From contig JAFSGE010000005.1 of NCBI GenBank assembly GCA_017434885.1, positions 248,001-312,000 on the forward strand: a DNA stretch of 64,000 nucleotides, in the 5' to 3' direction. Below are positions 27,138 to 35,652 of the stretch, in pieces. Both the position numbers and the translations under genes were made by a program. Under the pieces are notes generated by a model. It was given only the letters and a program-made list of their open reading frames with translations. It had not been told where the DNA came from and did not search any database. Each line of letters opens with the position of its first letter. Positions within the stretch are counted from its first letter, which is position 1. The DNA is from Lachnospiraceae bacterium (lineage in GTDB: Bacteria; Bacillota; Clostridia; Lachnospirales; Lachnospiraceae).

Positions 27138-27852
27138 TTACTTTATATCCACCAAGCCTACTAACCACATCTTTTATTTTACATTTCCACTCAGTATATC
27201 CATAATCAAGTCCCGTAGACCCCTGTATGCCAAGCACTCTCGGATATCTCGCAAAGTTCTTCACCTTTATTTTCTCTTCCAACAATATCTTTGTATATAC
27301 CTTCTCCAGAAAGATTCCCTTATCATCCCACACCTTATCGTATGCCTTTCGGAAATGCTTATTAAACATCTCTGTGGGCATGGCATACAGCTTCGTATCA
27401 TAGTAGTCACGGATGGTTCGGTTTGGTATGTTAAAATAACATACTCTCTGATTTATCCGCTCACAGATATCCTTTATATTTACAATCTTAAGCCTTCCTG
27501 TTATCTTAACAAAACACGGTTCATCCTGCAATAAACTGCTGTTCGCAAAGACGTAATCCATAATCTCGCCTTCGCCGTAGCCTTTTCCGTGTTTTAAAAC
27601 TTCCTCTGCATTTCCCATAAAGGATATCAATTCCAGTTTGATTCCGGTTTTAGCAGCTTCCTCTTGCATATCGGTAAAGCATTCCGTTCCATAGTCGCTG
27701 TTTTCACAAAAAACAATTTTGGAAAATGCTTTTGACTGTATCATAAACTGCAGTGCATTTTTATACTGCTGCAGTCTTTCTGCTTCATTTTTCAACATCA
27801 GTTGTCCCATTGCTCTGCCGGGTCTGATGGTTCCTGTAATAATGGCAAGCAT
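27127..27852 (-). CDS. Unknown protein of glycan locus
   Basis: 241 residues, soluble, not recognised. The first strand MLAIITGTIRPGR and the middle segment GEIMDYVFANSSLL followed by FVKITGRLKIVNI have a nucleotide-diphospho-sugar transferase flavour, but there is no clear DxD. AGGAGG stands seven bases before the ATG, one of the best ribosome binding sites in the locus. It lies between a Wzy candidate and a Wzx flippase, overlapping the latter. A GT-A-like transferase is the simplest guess from position; I would not assign a reaction. Confidence 0.6.
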   Translation of the reverse strand: MLAIITGTIRPGRAMGQLMLKNEAERLQQYKNALQFMIQSKAFSKIVFCENSDYGTECFTDMQEEAAKTGIKLELISFMGNAEEVLKHGKGYGEGEIMDYVFANSSLLQDEPCFVKITGRLKIVNIKDICERINQRVCYFNIPNRTIRDYYDTKLYAMPTEMFNKHFRKAYDKVWDDKGIFLEKVYTKILLEEKIKVKNFARYPRVLGIQGSTGLDYGYTEWKCKIKDVVSRLGGYKVNER

Positions 27853-27854
27853 CC

Positions 27855-28994
27855 TTATTCCTCCTGCAAAAGCTGTTCATCCTTCTCTTCCTGTGCCGAT
27901 GAAACCACCATTCCGGCAAACAACAGCGGAAACCAACTCATCTGAGTGGACTCCATACTGTTCACGGTAACACCGGTTCCGAGAAGCACCACTGCCATAA
28001 TCACTGCCAGGTAAAAGGTTTTTCTGTCATCTACTTTTGTCACATAATACATTACCGCGACAATCAGCATAGCTGATAAAAGTAATCCTGCAGTTCCCAT
28101 AGAATAAAAAATTTTAATGTATAAACTTCTAATAGTAATTTCTGCACCCATGCCGACACCAAATAATCTTCCGGCAATACCGCTTTTTTCGATTTCATTA
28201 AGTGCTTCCTGCCATGCTGCATACCTGTCATTCATGCTACTGCTGTTTAAAAAATGTCCATCAAATATCTTTGCCATAAGCACATTATTGTCCACACCAA
28301 ATACAGGAAGATAAATAAATATTACAATTGCAATCAGCCCCAGAACAATAATTGTCAATAAATAATTGAACATCTTTTTCTTTCGAAAAATAAGTTCCAT
28401 CACGTATATTGCAATCACGGCATATACCGCAAACATCAACATCACCTGTATTCCTGCATCGGAGAAAATCACCATATAGGGACAGACAATAAAAATAGTA
28501 ATCAGCTTAAATACTGAATTTTTTCCAAACATGGCAATAAATACCATAGCAAGAATCATGGCAAATGCCAAATCAGTGTCATAAAAGTAAAAACCGCCGC
28601 CCGCATCCCTTACTGTTCCAAGTGCAAATCCAAACCTGTGAATCCGCTCTGCCAGGCTGACGTATACAATAAAATAGGATGCCGTCACAAGTGCCCCATA
28701 GCATTCTTTGATTCTGTCGTAATAAATCCGTCCTACAAAATACATCAAAAACGCGGACATAACTTTGAAATATATCTCATAACCGCTTTGGGAACGTACA
28801 AAATTTACTGTCAGCAAAGTCCCCAAAAGCAACACAATCCCGTCTGCCAGGGTCACATTCTTTCTGATGTCGGGACGCACCAGTGCCACCTGATAAAGTA
28901 ACAGCAAAACCACCCAGATTACCATGATATAATCCAGGATTCTGTACTGATACAGCATATCTACAATTTGTTTTAAAAACAAAAATAATGTCAT
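27855..28994 (-). CDS. Wzy-type polysaccharide polymerase candidate
   Basis: 379 residues with about 10-11 membrane helices. A large extracytoplasmic loop holds MNDRYAAWQEALNEIEKSG followed by RLFGVGMGAEI; the R-x3-W ... FGxG pattern is common to O-antigen polymerases and ligases. GAGGAG precedes the ATG at a good distance. Neighbours are the GT26-GT4 fusion upstream and the unknown protein plus Wzx downstream, the expected context for a repeat-unit polymerase. Polymerases diverge strongly, so the call rests on topology and this loop. Confidence 0.7.
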   Translation of the reverse strand: MTLFLFLKQIVDMLYQYRILDYIMVIWVVLLLLYQVALVRPDIRKNVTLADGIVLLLGTLLTVNFVRSQSGYEIYFKVMSAFLMYFVGRIYYDRIKECYGALVTASYFIVYVSLAERIHRFGFALGTVRDAGGGFYFYDTDLAFAMILAMVFIAMFGKNSVFKLITIFIVCPYMVIFSDAGIQVMLMFAVYAVIAIYVMELIFRKKKMFNYLLTIIVLGLIAIVIFIYLPVFGVDNNVLMAKIFDGHFLNSSSMNDRYAAWQEALNEIEKSGIAGRLFGVGMGAEITIRSLYIKIFYSMGTAGLLLSAMLIVAVMYYVTKVDDRKTFYLAVIMAVVLLGTGVTVNSMESTQMSWFPLLFAGMVVSSAQEEKDEQLLQEE

Positions 28995-29008
28995 GAAAGA
29001 CTCCTCAT

Positions 29009-31015
29009 TTAACGACAGGACAATATCTCATCACGATATTTTTCCACAGATACCTTACGCGTCAAATTTCTGATCAAATATTCCCTGCCTCTTGCTCCCA
29101 TCTCCGCCAATTTCTCTGAGCCTTGAAGCTTTATATATTTTCCTATCAGTGCTTCGATTGCCTTGTAGTCTCCCGGCTCTACACTGATACCGCACTCAGC
29201 CTCTTCTACTATCAGTCTTGCTTCTGCTCCTTCATCCATAATACCGAGAACAGGCTTTCCTACCGCCATGACGCCGTACAACTTACTTGGAACGGAAACA
29301 CCTTTGATTCCCTTTGCATTTACCACAAAATGCACATCACCGGCATTTAAGCTGTAAATCAGATCACTTTTAGGCTGATAGGGAATAAAAACCACATTTG
29401 AAAGCTGATTTGCTTCTTTGTAAGTGCGAAGTTCCTCAAGAACAGAACCTTCTCCTATAAAGGCAAATACCACACGCTCTTCATCCTTAAACTTTTCTAT
29501 CGTTTTCAAAATATTGGCTAAATCATAATATAATCCGATATTCCCGGAATACATGATGACAAATTTGTCTTCCAGACCATACTTTCTTTTAAACGCCGAA
29601 ACACCGGAATCATTTCCCGGCAAAGGATAGATTTCTTCTTCATTAATCCAGTTATTGATATGGGCATAGGGAACCATCTTTTCGAAACGCTTCTGCAAGG
29701 TTTCTATCATATCCCGTCCCACAATAATTACTTTGCTTGCCTGCCTGCAGCTGTACTTATCAAGCATCATCATTGTATTTAATATGAGTTTGTTATGAGT
29801 AAAGTCAACCGCCATCACCTGTTCCGGATTAAAATCCTGTATATTGTAAATCAGCTTTGCCTTTTTTATGTGTTTTCCGATTACACCAAGCAATCCGCCA
29901 AGCACCGGAGGTTGCGATATGGTAAACACGTAATCCTGGTGCCCTACACGGAAGGTAGCAAAAATAGCTGAGAAGAAATAGGACAATATATTAAAAATTC
30001 TGCTCAGTGCAAAGCTTTTACGGAACTCCGGCACGCGGATACGCAGTACATCCACACCATTGATATTTTCATAATAGTATTTATGTTTTCTGTAATACCT
30101 GGAAATCTTTCCCGTATAAGAAGGCACTGTACAAATAACAGTGGTATGGAAGGTATCGTTAAGTCCTTCCGCCAGTTCCGTCAGAATTTGCCCTGTGGAT
30201 GCCACATCCGGATAATAATAATGTGCATAAATCAGCAGATTCTTACGCCCCTCATCCACATATTTTTTCCACACAAAGGCATCCTTAATGGAAAGCAAAA
30301 GGAACTTCCCGTTGGTCTGCACATAGCGCTTCCACAAACGCTTTGGATCCTGTATCAGACGATACAACCACTCCAGATAATGATTGCGCATCCATGCAGG
30401 AGCGCGCTTTACGGTTCCGGCGTGAAAGTCAAATCCGGCACCAACGCCAAGCATAACCGCATTTATCTTTCCTCTATGCTCGTACATCCATTTTTCCTGC
30501 TTTGGCGCACCAAGTCCTACCCAGACAATTGCTGCCCCCGAATCATTGATTCTCTGAATTGCTTGCGCATCCTCTTCTTCCGTAAGCGGACGGAATGGAG
30601 GCGCTTCCATTCCTGCAATTTTTAATTCAGGATAATCCTTTCGCAGTTTCTTTTCTAAGGCTTCTATAGTTTCCGGCGTACTTCCGTAAAAATAATGGGA
30701 AATCTCTGTCTTTTCCGTGGCTTTCCACAAAGCCGGCATCAGATCCGGTCCTGCCACCTGCTCCGCCATGCGGTATCCGCGAAGCCGCTGCACCAAAGAC
30801 AGGGGACTGCCGTCAGGCAACGCCAAAAATGCCGAATTCTGAATCTTTCTGTACTCCTCATCCTTCTGTGACATCACTGTGGTATGTACATTGGAAAGAC
30901 AGATAAATTCACCCTTCAGCTCATCTATTTGTTCTACGATTAATTTTACAGTATCCTGCATATTGGTAATGGCAATATTCACTCCCAATATACGGTTTGT
31001 AAAAGGTTTCTTCAT
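29009..31015 (-). CDS. GT26 (WecB/TagA/CpsF) - GT4 fusion glycosyltransferase
   Basis: 668 residues in two catalytic units. Residues 1-245 form a WecB/TagA/CpsF domain: LPDGSPL at 67-73 with the catalytic Asp, GLGAPKQEKWM at 167-177, and VGAGFDFHAGTVKRAPAWM at 191-209. Residues 258-668 form a GT4 domain of the WbuB type: LLIYAHYYYPDVASTGQ, IMYSGNIGLYYDLANIL, and VPSKLYGVMAVGKPVLGI. Each part has the length of a complete single-domain enzyme (about 245 and 400). The fusion would add two successive sugars to a lipid-linked acceptor. There is no sign of frameshift or stop at the junction, so this is a true single gene. Confidence 0.9.
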   Translation of the reverse strand: MKKPFTNRILGVNIAITNMQDTVKLIVEQIDELKGEFICLSNVHTTVMSQKDEEYRKIQNSAFLALPDGSPLSLVQRLRGYRMAEQVAGPDLMPALWKATEKTEISHYFYGSTPETIEALEKKLRKDYPELKIAGMEAPPFRPLTEEEDAQAIQRINDSGAAIVWVGLGAPKQEKWMYEHRGKINAVMLGVGAGFDFHAGTVKRAPAWMRNHYLEWLYRLIQDPKRLWKRYVQTNGKFLLLSIKDAFVWKKYVDEGRKNLLIYAHYYYPDVASTGQILTELAEGLNDTFHTTVICTVPSYTGKISRYYRKHKYYYENINGVDVLRIRVPEFRKSFALSRIFNILSYFFSAIFATFRVGHQDYVFTISQPPVLGGLLGVIGKHIKKAKLIYNIQDFNPEQVMAVDFTHNKLILNTMMMLDKYSCRQASKVIIVGRDMIETLQKRFEKMVPYAHINNWINEEEIYPLPGNDSGVSAFKRKYGLEDKFVIMYSGNIGLYYDLANILKTIEKFKDEERVVFAFIGEGSVLEELRTYKEANQLSNVVFIPYQPKSDLIYSLNAGDVHFVVNAKGIKGVSVPSKLYGVMAVGKPVLGIMDEGAEARLIVEEAECGISVEPGDYKAIEALIGKYIKLQGSEKLAEMGARGREYLIRNLTRKVSVEKYRDEILSCR

Positions 31016-31020
31016 GTTGC

Positions 31021-31584
31021 TTACCTTTCAGGCTCAATTATTCTGATTACTTTGGCAGGATTTCCGGCAATCACACAGTTGTCCTCAAATTTACCGCTGA
31101 CAACAGCACCCGCGCCTACCACGCAGTTATTACCTAACTGAGTTCCTTTTAATATCAAAGCGTTACATCCGATAAAACAGTTTTCTCCAATTACAACAGG
31201 TGCCGTACCGATTTTATCCTTGTCATCCGCAATTCTTGCCTGCGGGTCTATAGGGTGAAAATCATTGTCAAGAATCTTGGTGTTCCCGCCAATATTGGTA
31301 TTGTCTCCGATTGTAATTCCCTTGCGTGCATAAATCGTTGCCCCGGAAATTCCTACGTTATTCCCAATAGAAATAGTGGCTCCTTCCACTCTCGTCACAA
31401 TAATGGTTCTGGAATACAATCCCACCAGATTGGACAAAAAGGAGCTTTTTATCAGGCAGTTATCACCAATTGTGATGCTTGCACCTTTCTTGTTAAAAAT
31501 TACGGGGATTCCTTTTAACTTTAATTGTTTCCCATATTTTACACCTGTAAGCTTTAAAATAATTTTGTACAACGTACCAAGCAT
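31021..31584 (-). CDS. Hexapeptide-repeat acyltransferase
   Basis: 187 residues of left-handed beta-helix type: repeated [IV]-x-IG[DN]N units (ASITIGDNCLI, ATISIGNNVGISG, GITIGDNTNIGG, APVVIGENCFIG) and the closing AGNPAKVI motif. The DNDFHPID segment supplies the catalytic His typical of the WcaF/CysE/NodL-like O-acetyltransferases. GGAGG precedes the ATG. It is likely to acetylate a sugar hydroxyl of the glycan from acetyl-CoA in the cytoplasm. Membership of the LegH N-acetyltransferase function is possible but its distance from the legB group makes that less likely. Confidence 0.88.
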   Translation of the reverse strand: MLGTLYKIILKLTGVKYGKQLKLKGIPVIFNKKGASITIGDNCLIKSSFLSNLVGLYSRTIIVTRVEGATISIGNNVGISGATIYARKGITIGDNTNIGGNTKILDNDFHPIDPQARIADDKDKIGTAPVVIGENCFIGCNALILKGTQLGNNCVVGAGAVVSGKFEDNCVIAGNPAKVIRIIEPER

Positions 31585-31602
31585 TTATTTACCTCCGGCC
31601 TA

Positions 31603-32352
31603 TTAACGGCCATGAATCATTTCATATATCCGACTTTTTATTACGGTTCTGATATAGCGGCTCTTGGATAGTCCTCCGTGCTTATACTGCAATGCAAGAG
31701 TCTCTCTGTATCCGATTTGACTGCTTGACATCCCGCCCATTTGAAAATTAGCAATCACTCGATACACCGGATAAAAATGCACTTTTCCCGTATCATATAT
31801 CCGCATCATAAATTCATAGTCTGCTGAACTTTTATATTTTAAATTGAATGCTCCAAAATCCTCATATACCGCCTTGGTGACAAAGCAGGTAGGATGCGTA
31901 ATCATTTGTCGCTTTAAACAATCATGGTGGTATAACACACAGCTGATTTCTTTTTCTTCTTCATAGTTTCTTTGAAAACCATATAATATAGCATATTTTT
32001 CTCTTTCTTTGCTATATTCCTTGGTCATTACTTCTATCGCATCCGTTTCATAATAGTCATCACTGTTTATCATACCGATAAGCTCTCCTGATGCCATACG
32101 GATTCCCTTATTCATTGCATCATAGATACCATTATCCGGTTCTGAAACAATGCGCATTTTCCCGCAAAACTTCTCCTCATACGATTTTACAATTCGCAAA
32201 GTATCATCCTGAGACTTTCCATCAATAATGATATACTCATAATTCTGATATGTCTGTTGCAACACGCTCTGTAAAGTACGCTCTATTGTTTTCTCACTAT
32301 TATAGCATACAGTTATAACAGACACGAAAATATCCCCATTCTGTTGCTTCAT
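31603..32352 (-). CDS. Family 2 glycosyltransferase
   Basis: 249 residues, a short WcaA-type GT-A enzyme: VSVITVCYNSEKTIERTL, IIDGKSQDDTLRIVKSY, EPDNGIYDAMNKGIRMA, MINSDDYYE as metal site and YKSSADYEFMMRIY. Its N-terminus is similar to the partial gene at 1-117. It starts 26 bases after the GT2-like gene upstream and is followed by the acyltransferase gene. No membrane segment is visible. Confidence 0.88.
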   Translation of the reverse strand: MKQQNGDIFVSVITVCYNSEKTIERTLQSVLQQTYQNYEYIIIDGKSQDDTLRIVKSYEEKFCGKMRIVSEPDNGIYDAMNKGIRMASGELIGMINSDDYYETDAIEVMTKEYSKEREKYAILYGFQRNYEEEKEISCVLYHHDCLKRQMITHPTCFVTKAVYEDFGAFNLKYKSSADYEFMMRIYDTGKVHFYPVYRVIANFQMGGMSSSQIGYRETLALQYKHGGLSKSRYIRTVIKSRIYEMIHGR

Positions 32353-32378
32353 TTATATGTTCTTCCTTCTCACCAATT

Positions 32379-33299
32379 CTACTGTTTCTCTTGATTTTTT
32401 CCTGTAAAACTGTTTAACTCTTCAAAATGCTGCAGTATATTATTTAATACAGTATCATTCACATTCTGTCCTACATTCGTTTGAAACAGCGAAGTTCTCT
32501 GCGCTTTAATTACGGCAAAATATTTCACCGGATCGGGAAATACCAATATTGCCTTTTTCCCGTTTAAATATGACATTGCCTTTAACCACAAATCATCAGC
32601 GCTTAAACTAAGTTCCTTGATTAATTCTTTTTCAAATGCTCTCTCGTCCAATGTATGCGGAGGATACAGTACACCTGCATATCCAACCGGCAACACTAAA
32701 TCTGATGGTTCTGTATTTCCGTCTTTAATACATTTTTCCCATTGATTGTACGATACAATCTTTCCGCTCTCAATAACGATTCTATGTGCCCAATAACAAC
32801 AGACAGCATCAGGATACTGTCTATGCTTTTCTAAGATTTTTTCAATCCAATCCATTGGATAGTAAACATCATCATCTGCTGTTATCACAATAGCATTTGG
32901 ATATTGTTTCATTGCAAAGAAATATTTTTTATGAGATTTCAAATCCTCACAGAATTTGATTTCCAAGCCATAATCAGTTAGTCGCTTCAAACTGTAAGGC
33001 AAACTTTCAAACGATTCAAATTGGCTCTCTGCCAACCATAAAATAACTTTCGTTGCTCTCACTGACTGGTTTAATAATGTATACACTGTCTGCCAAACCG
33101 TATCAATCCTAGCCGGATATGTGGTAACAGAAACTATCACTTCATCTTCACATATTTTTCCTCTCATAGGTACCTTTTTCTTATATCCTATGGGGAAAAA
33201 AATATTAAGTAAGACCTTTAATATTTTATAAAGATATCTGTATATCACTCCATCCCTGTCTGAGAAAGAGTTTAATATAGAATAATAAAAATCCAGCAT
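32379..33299 (-). CDS. Glycosyltransferase, GT-A fold
   Basis: 306 residues. After a basic N-terminal segment of about 45 residues comes VIVSVTTYPARIDTVWQTVY, then a metal site VITADDDVYYPMDWIE and LSADDLWLKAMSYLNGKK. The combination TTYPARI plus DDDVYYP is typical of a bacterial group often annotated as glycosyl transferase in capsule loci and distantly related to GT2. The context is between a GT4 and a GT2 gene. The sugar specificity is unknown. Confidence 0.8.
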   Translation of the reverse strand: MLDFYYSILNSFSDRDGVIYRYLYKILKVLLNIFFPIGYKKKVPMRGKICEDEVIVSVTTYPARIDTVWQTVYTLLNQSVRATKVILWLAESQFESFESLPYSLKRLTDYGLEIKFCEDLKSHKKYFFAMKQYPNAIVITADDDVYYPMDWIEKILEKHRQYPDAVCCYWAHRIVIESGKIVSYNQWEKCIKDGNTEPSDLVLPVGYAGVLYPPHTLDERAFEKELIKELSLSADDLWLKAMSYLNGKKAILVFPDPVKYFAVIKAQRTSLFQTNVGQNVNDTVLNNILQHFEELNSFTGKNQEKQ

Positions 33300-33326
33300 A
33301 TTTCCACTCCATAAAGCATTTCAAAA

Positions 33327-34490
33327 TTACTCTTGTTTGTTACTAATACAATCATCTGCAATACGCTTATAAGAAAAGAAACGTTTGCCTTTGCTTTCTG
33401 AAATTTCTTTCATTTTATTAAGAACGGAATCATCAAGAATTGTCTGTATGGTTTCTTTTATTCCATTCGCAGTAACCTCATGAAAGAAAGCACAGTTCCC
33501 GCCTATGTCTACATGTCGGAATCCTTCTATTTCCCTAAACACACATGGCTTACCTGCTCCCACTGCCTGCTCCCACAAAACGGAATGCAGTCCCGGAAAT
33601 GCCACCAAATCTGCTGCCTCAAAGTAATTGTATACTTCATCGGATTGTATCCATCCCACATAGATGATTTTATCGCTTTTTTCCAGTTCAAAGAATTTGC
33701 TTTGATATTCCTTTCCAACCGAGCCGAATACCAGTAATTTAACATCATCTCTGTTTAATGCAATCACCGCTTCCATAAGCTCTAATGTTTCCGGTTTATT
33801 ATGGTCTATTTTTCCACCCGTAAGAAGTAAAATATCATTTTCTTTTACCATATATTTATTTCTTATTAAATTTCTTTGATTTGTTGCAATCGCCTGCTGT
33901 ACTCTTTCATCATCTGCTCCCAATGGCAATAATTCTACTCTGCCTCTCTTTATTCCATACATTTCACTTAAGAAATCAACTCTCGCAGGTGTTACTCCAT
34001 ATATTCTTTCTGCCTCTTTCTCCAAAATCCCGGTACTTCTTCTCCAAAACATTTTGTGAAGAATATACTTAGAAAATAGATTCGTAGCACTATTTTTAAA
34101 ATCACAATGATTATCAAAAAACAGCTTTACTTCTTTATGCTTTTTTACATATTTCGAAATAACATCAGCATCCAAAAATTGGGAGCTGTGAAGAAATATG
34201 ATTTGTGGTTGTTCCTTTTCTAATGTTTCATATAGCCCTATATACCGCTTAAACTTGTATTGGAATGACTTATTCCCTTTTATTTCTAATCGTATAATTT
34301 TTATACCATTATCCTCGGTAATGCTTGGTCCGTCCCACAATACATATTCACCGTTTTGATTATATACCCACTTTGAAGTAAGTACCGTCACCTCATTGCC
34401 CGACAGTTGATGATATTTAGCAAGCATATTATCCTGATAACTCCAGCCGGGCATATAAAGACCACATAAACATACATGCACTATTTTCAT
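33327..34490 (-). CDS. Family 4 glycosyltransferase
   Basis: 387-residue GT-B enzyme. The N-terminus IVHVCLCGLYMPGWSYQDNM includes the G-x-x-x-P acceptor loop; the donor domain has DILLLTGGKIDHNKPETLEL, KIIYVGWIQSDEVYNYF and DLVAFPGLHSVLWEQAVGAGKPCVF, where E-x-A-V-G-x-G-K-P occupies the E-x7-E region in a divergent form. No membrane helix. It sits in a run of five consecutive transferase genes. Confidence 0.82.
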   Translation of the reverse strand: MKIVHVCLCGLYMPGWSYQDNMLAKYHQLSGNEVTVLTSKWVYNQNGEYVLWDGPSITEDNGIKIIRLEIKGNKSFQYKFKRYIGLYETLEKEQPQIIFLHSSQFLDADVISKYVKKHKEVKLFFDNHCDFKNSATNLFSKYILHKMFWRRSTGILEKEAERIYGVTPARVDFLSEMYGIKRGRVELLPLGADDERVQQAIATNQRNLIRNKYMVKENDILLLTGGKIDHNKPETLELMEAVIALNRDDVKLLVFGSVGKEYQSKFFELEKSDKIIYVGWIQSDEVYNYFEAADLVAFPGLHSVLWEQAVGAGKPCVFREIEGFRHVDIGGNCAFFHEVTANGIKETIQTILDDSVLNKMKEISESKGKRFFSYKRIADDCISNKQE

Positions 34491-34528
34491 TTACTAACCA
34501 CACCTCTTCAAAATTGGACTCTGCTGCT

Positions 34529-35530
34529 TTACCTGAATTGCTCCAGTTTATATACATCAGACAGACTCTTTACTTTAAAACGCAAAACATTGCCCTGCAG
34601 GAAGGCAATCAATTTATTACTGGAATATATTTTCTTTACACTAAATGTAATGCCGTATTTTTTCAATTCCATGCGGCTCTTTTCAATGGCTGCAAGGTAC
34701 GGTCTGTAAATGGCATCTTTGGTCTTCTTGGAATGAGTTCCCGAGCTGACATTGACCATATTTTCACTTAAATAGCGGATATTCTGAAAATGGTAAAATA
34801 CCAGTGGAAATGTTTTTCCGGTTTTCTTTTCTTTTAAAACAGGACCATCCTTCTCCAACGTTTCCAGTTCATACTGTCCCAAATTCCAGGGTGCCGTGCC
34901 ACCGCCGAGATGCTGCAATTCATGCACGCCCTTAAACAACTTCGGAAATTTTTCCAAGTACTTCTGGTCCCCCATACGCTCCGGCTCATATAAATGAAAA
35001 CACCATTCCGCGCATCTTTCTTTCCACCATGTAAGTGCTTCTTTTGCATTTTCGGAACGGTCAAAGTAATTAAATTCCACACAATACTTTCCGCTTCTTT
35101 TAAGTAATCTGCGGTCTTTCAGGCTATCAGAGAAACGATGCTCCGTAATCACCACATTCGCCTTGACATTTTCGATTTCATCAAATAAAATTTGAGGATT
35201 TCTGAAAAAATACAGATCAGCATCAATATAAGTACAATTTTTCTCGCCATAATGATTCAGCACATACTCAATCACCACCGGCGTACATGTCCAGCAGTAC
35301 TCTGCCTTGGAACGCTCCTGTTTCAGCTTTAGCAGCTGCTCATCTTCAATTTCGGAATGATGAACAATGACTGCATGTTTCAGCTGCAAATCCTTAAGCA
35401 CTTCACAGGACTTATCATCAAAACAAAAAATATATAATTTAAAGTCATCCGAGCAGCTTTCCAAAGAGCGGTAAAGTGTCAGCCCTTTGTCCAGATAATA
35501 GCTGTCAAACAATGTACAGAATGTAACCAT
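34529..35530 (-). CDS. GT8-like glycosyltransferase
   Basis: 333 residues: VTFCTLFDSYYLDKGLTLYR at the N-terminus and the metal-binding CTYIDADLYFFRNP. Further along, VHELQHLGGGTAPWNLGQYE and LVFYHFQNIRY resemble the acceptor and C-terminal motifs of family 8 and related nucleotide-diphospho-sugar transferases. The ATG overlaps the stop of a 36-codon FdtA remnant (TAATG), so ribosomes finishing the remnant may restart here. Retaining transfer from a UDP-sugar is expected for the family; the acceptor is unknown. Confidence 0.8.
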   Translation of the reverse strand: MVTFCTLFDSYYLDKGLTLYRSLESCSDDFKLYIFCFDDKSCEVLKDLQLKHAVIVHHSEIEDEQLLKLKQERSKAEYCWTCTPVVIEYVLNHYGEKNCTYIDADLYFFRNPQILFDEIENVKANVVITEHRFSDSLKDRRLLKRSGKYCVEFNYFDRSENAKEALTWWKERCAEWCFHLYEPERMGDQKYLEKFPKLFKGVHELQHLGGGTAPWNLGQYELETLEKDGPVLKEKKTGKTFPLVFYHFQNIRYLSENMVNVSSGTHSKKTKDAIYRPYLAAIEKSRMELKKYGITFSVKKIYSSNKLIAFLQGNVLRFKVKSLSDVYKLEQFR

Positions 35531-35640
35531 TATTTTTCTACCTCTTTCAGATATTCCTCATAATCACGGATATACTCACTTCCGTCATAGTGAGTGCTGG
35601 CAAGTACCAAAAGCACGGAATCTGCTGAGAAATCATACAT
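35530..35640 (-). pseudogene. Remnant of FdtA/WxcM-type sugar 3,4-ketoisomerase (C-terminal 36 codons)
   Basis: A short open frame begins at ATG 35640 and ends with TAA overlapping the next start. It contains MYDFSADSVLLVLAS, then GSEYIRDYEEYLKEVEK. This is the characteristic C-terminus of dTDP-4-keto-6-deoxyhexose 3,4-ketoisomerases (FdtA, WxcM-like), normally about 135-140 residues long; the N-terminal cupin part with the active site is missing. It lies 12 bases after an FdtB-type aminotransferase gene, its usual partner. The remaining frame is intact and has AGAGGAAGG upstream, so a 36-residue peptide could be made, but not an active enzyme. It is best read as a deletion scar. Confidence 0.7.
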
Positions 35641-35652
35641 ATCCTTCCTCTG

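Noticed and set aside
34529..35640. The short frame at 35530-35640 as an N-terminal extension of the GT8-like gene
   Set aside because: It is in a different frame and ends with a stop codon overlapping the GT8-like start, and its sequence matches the end of FdtA.
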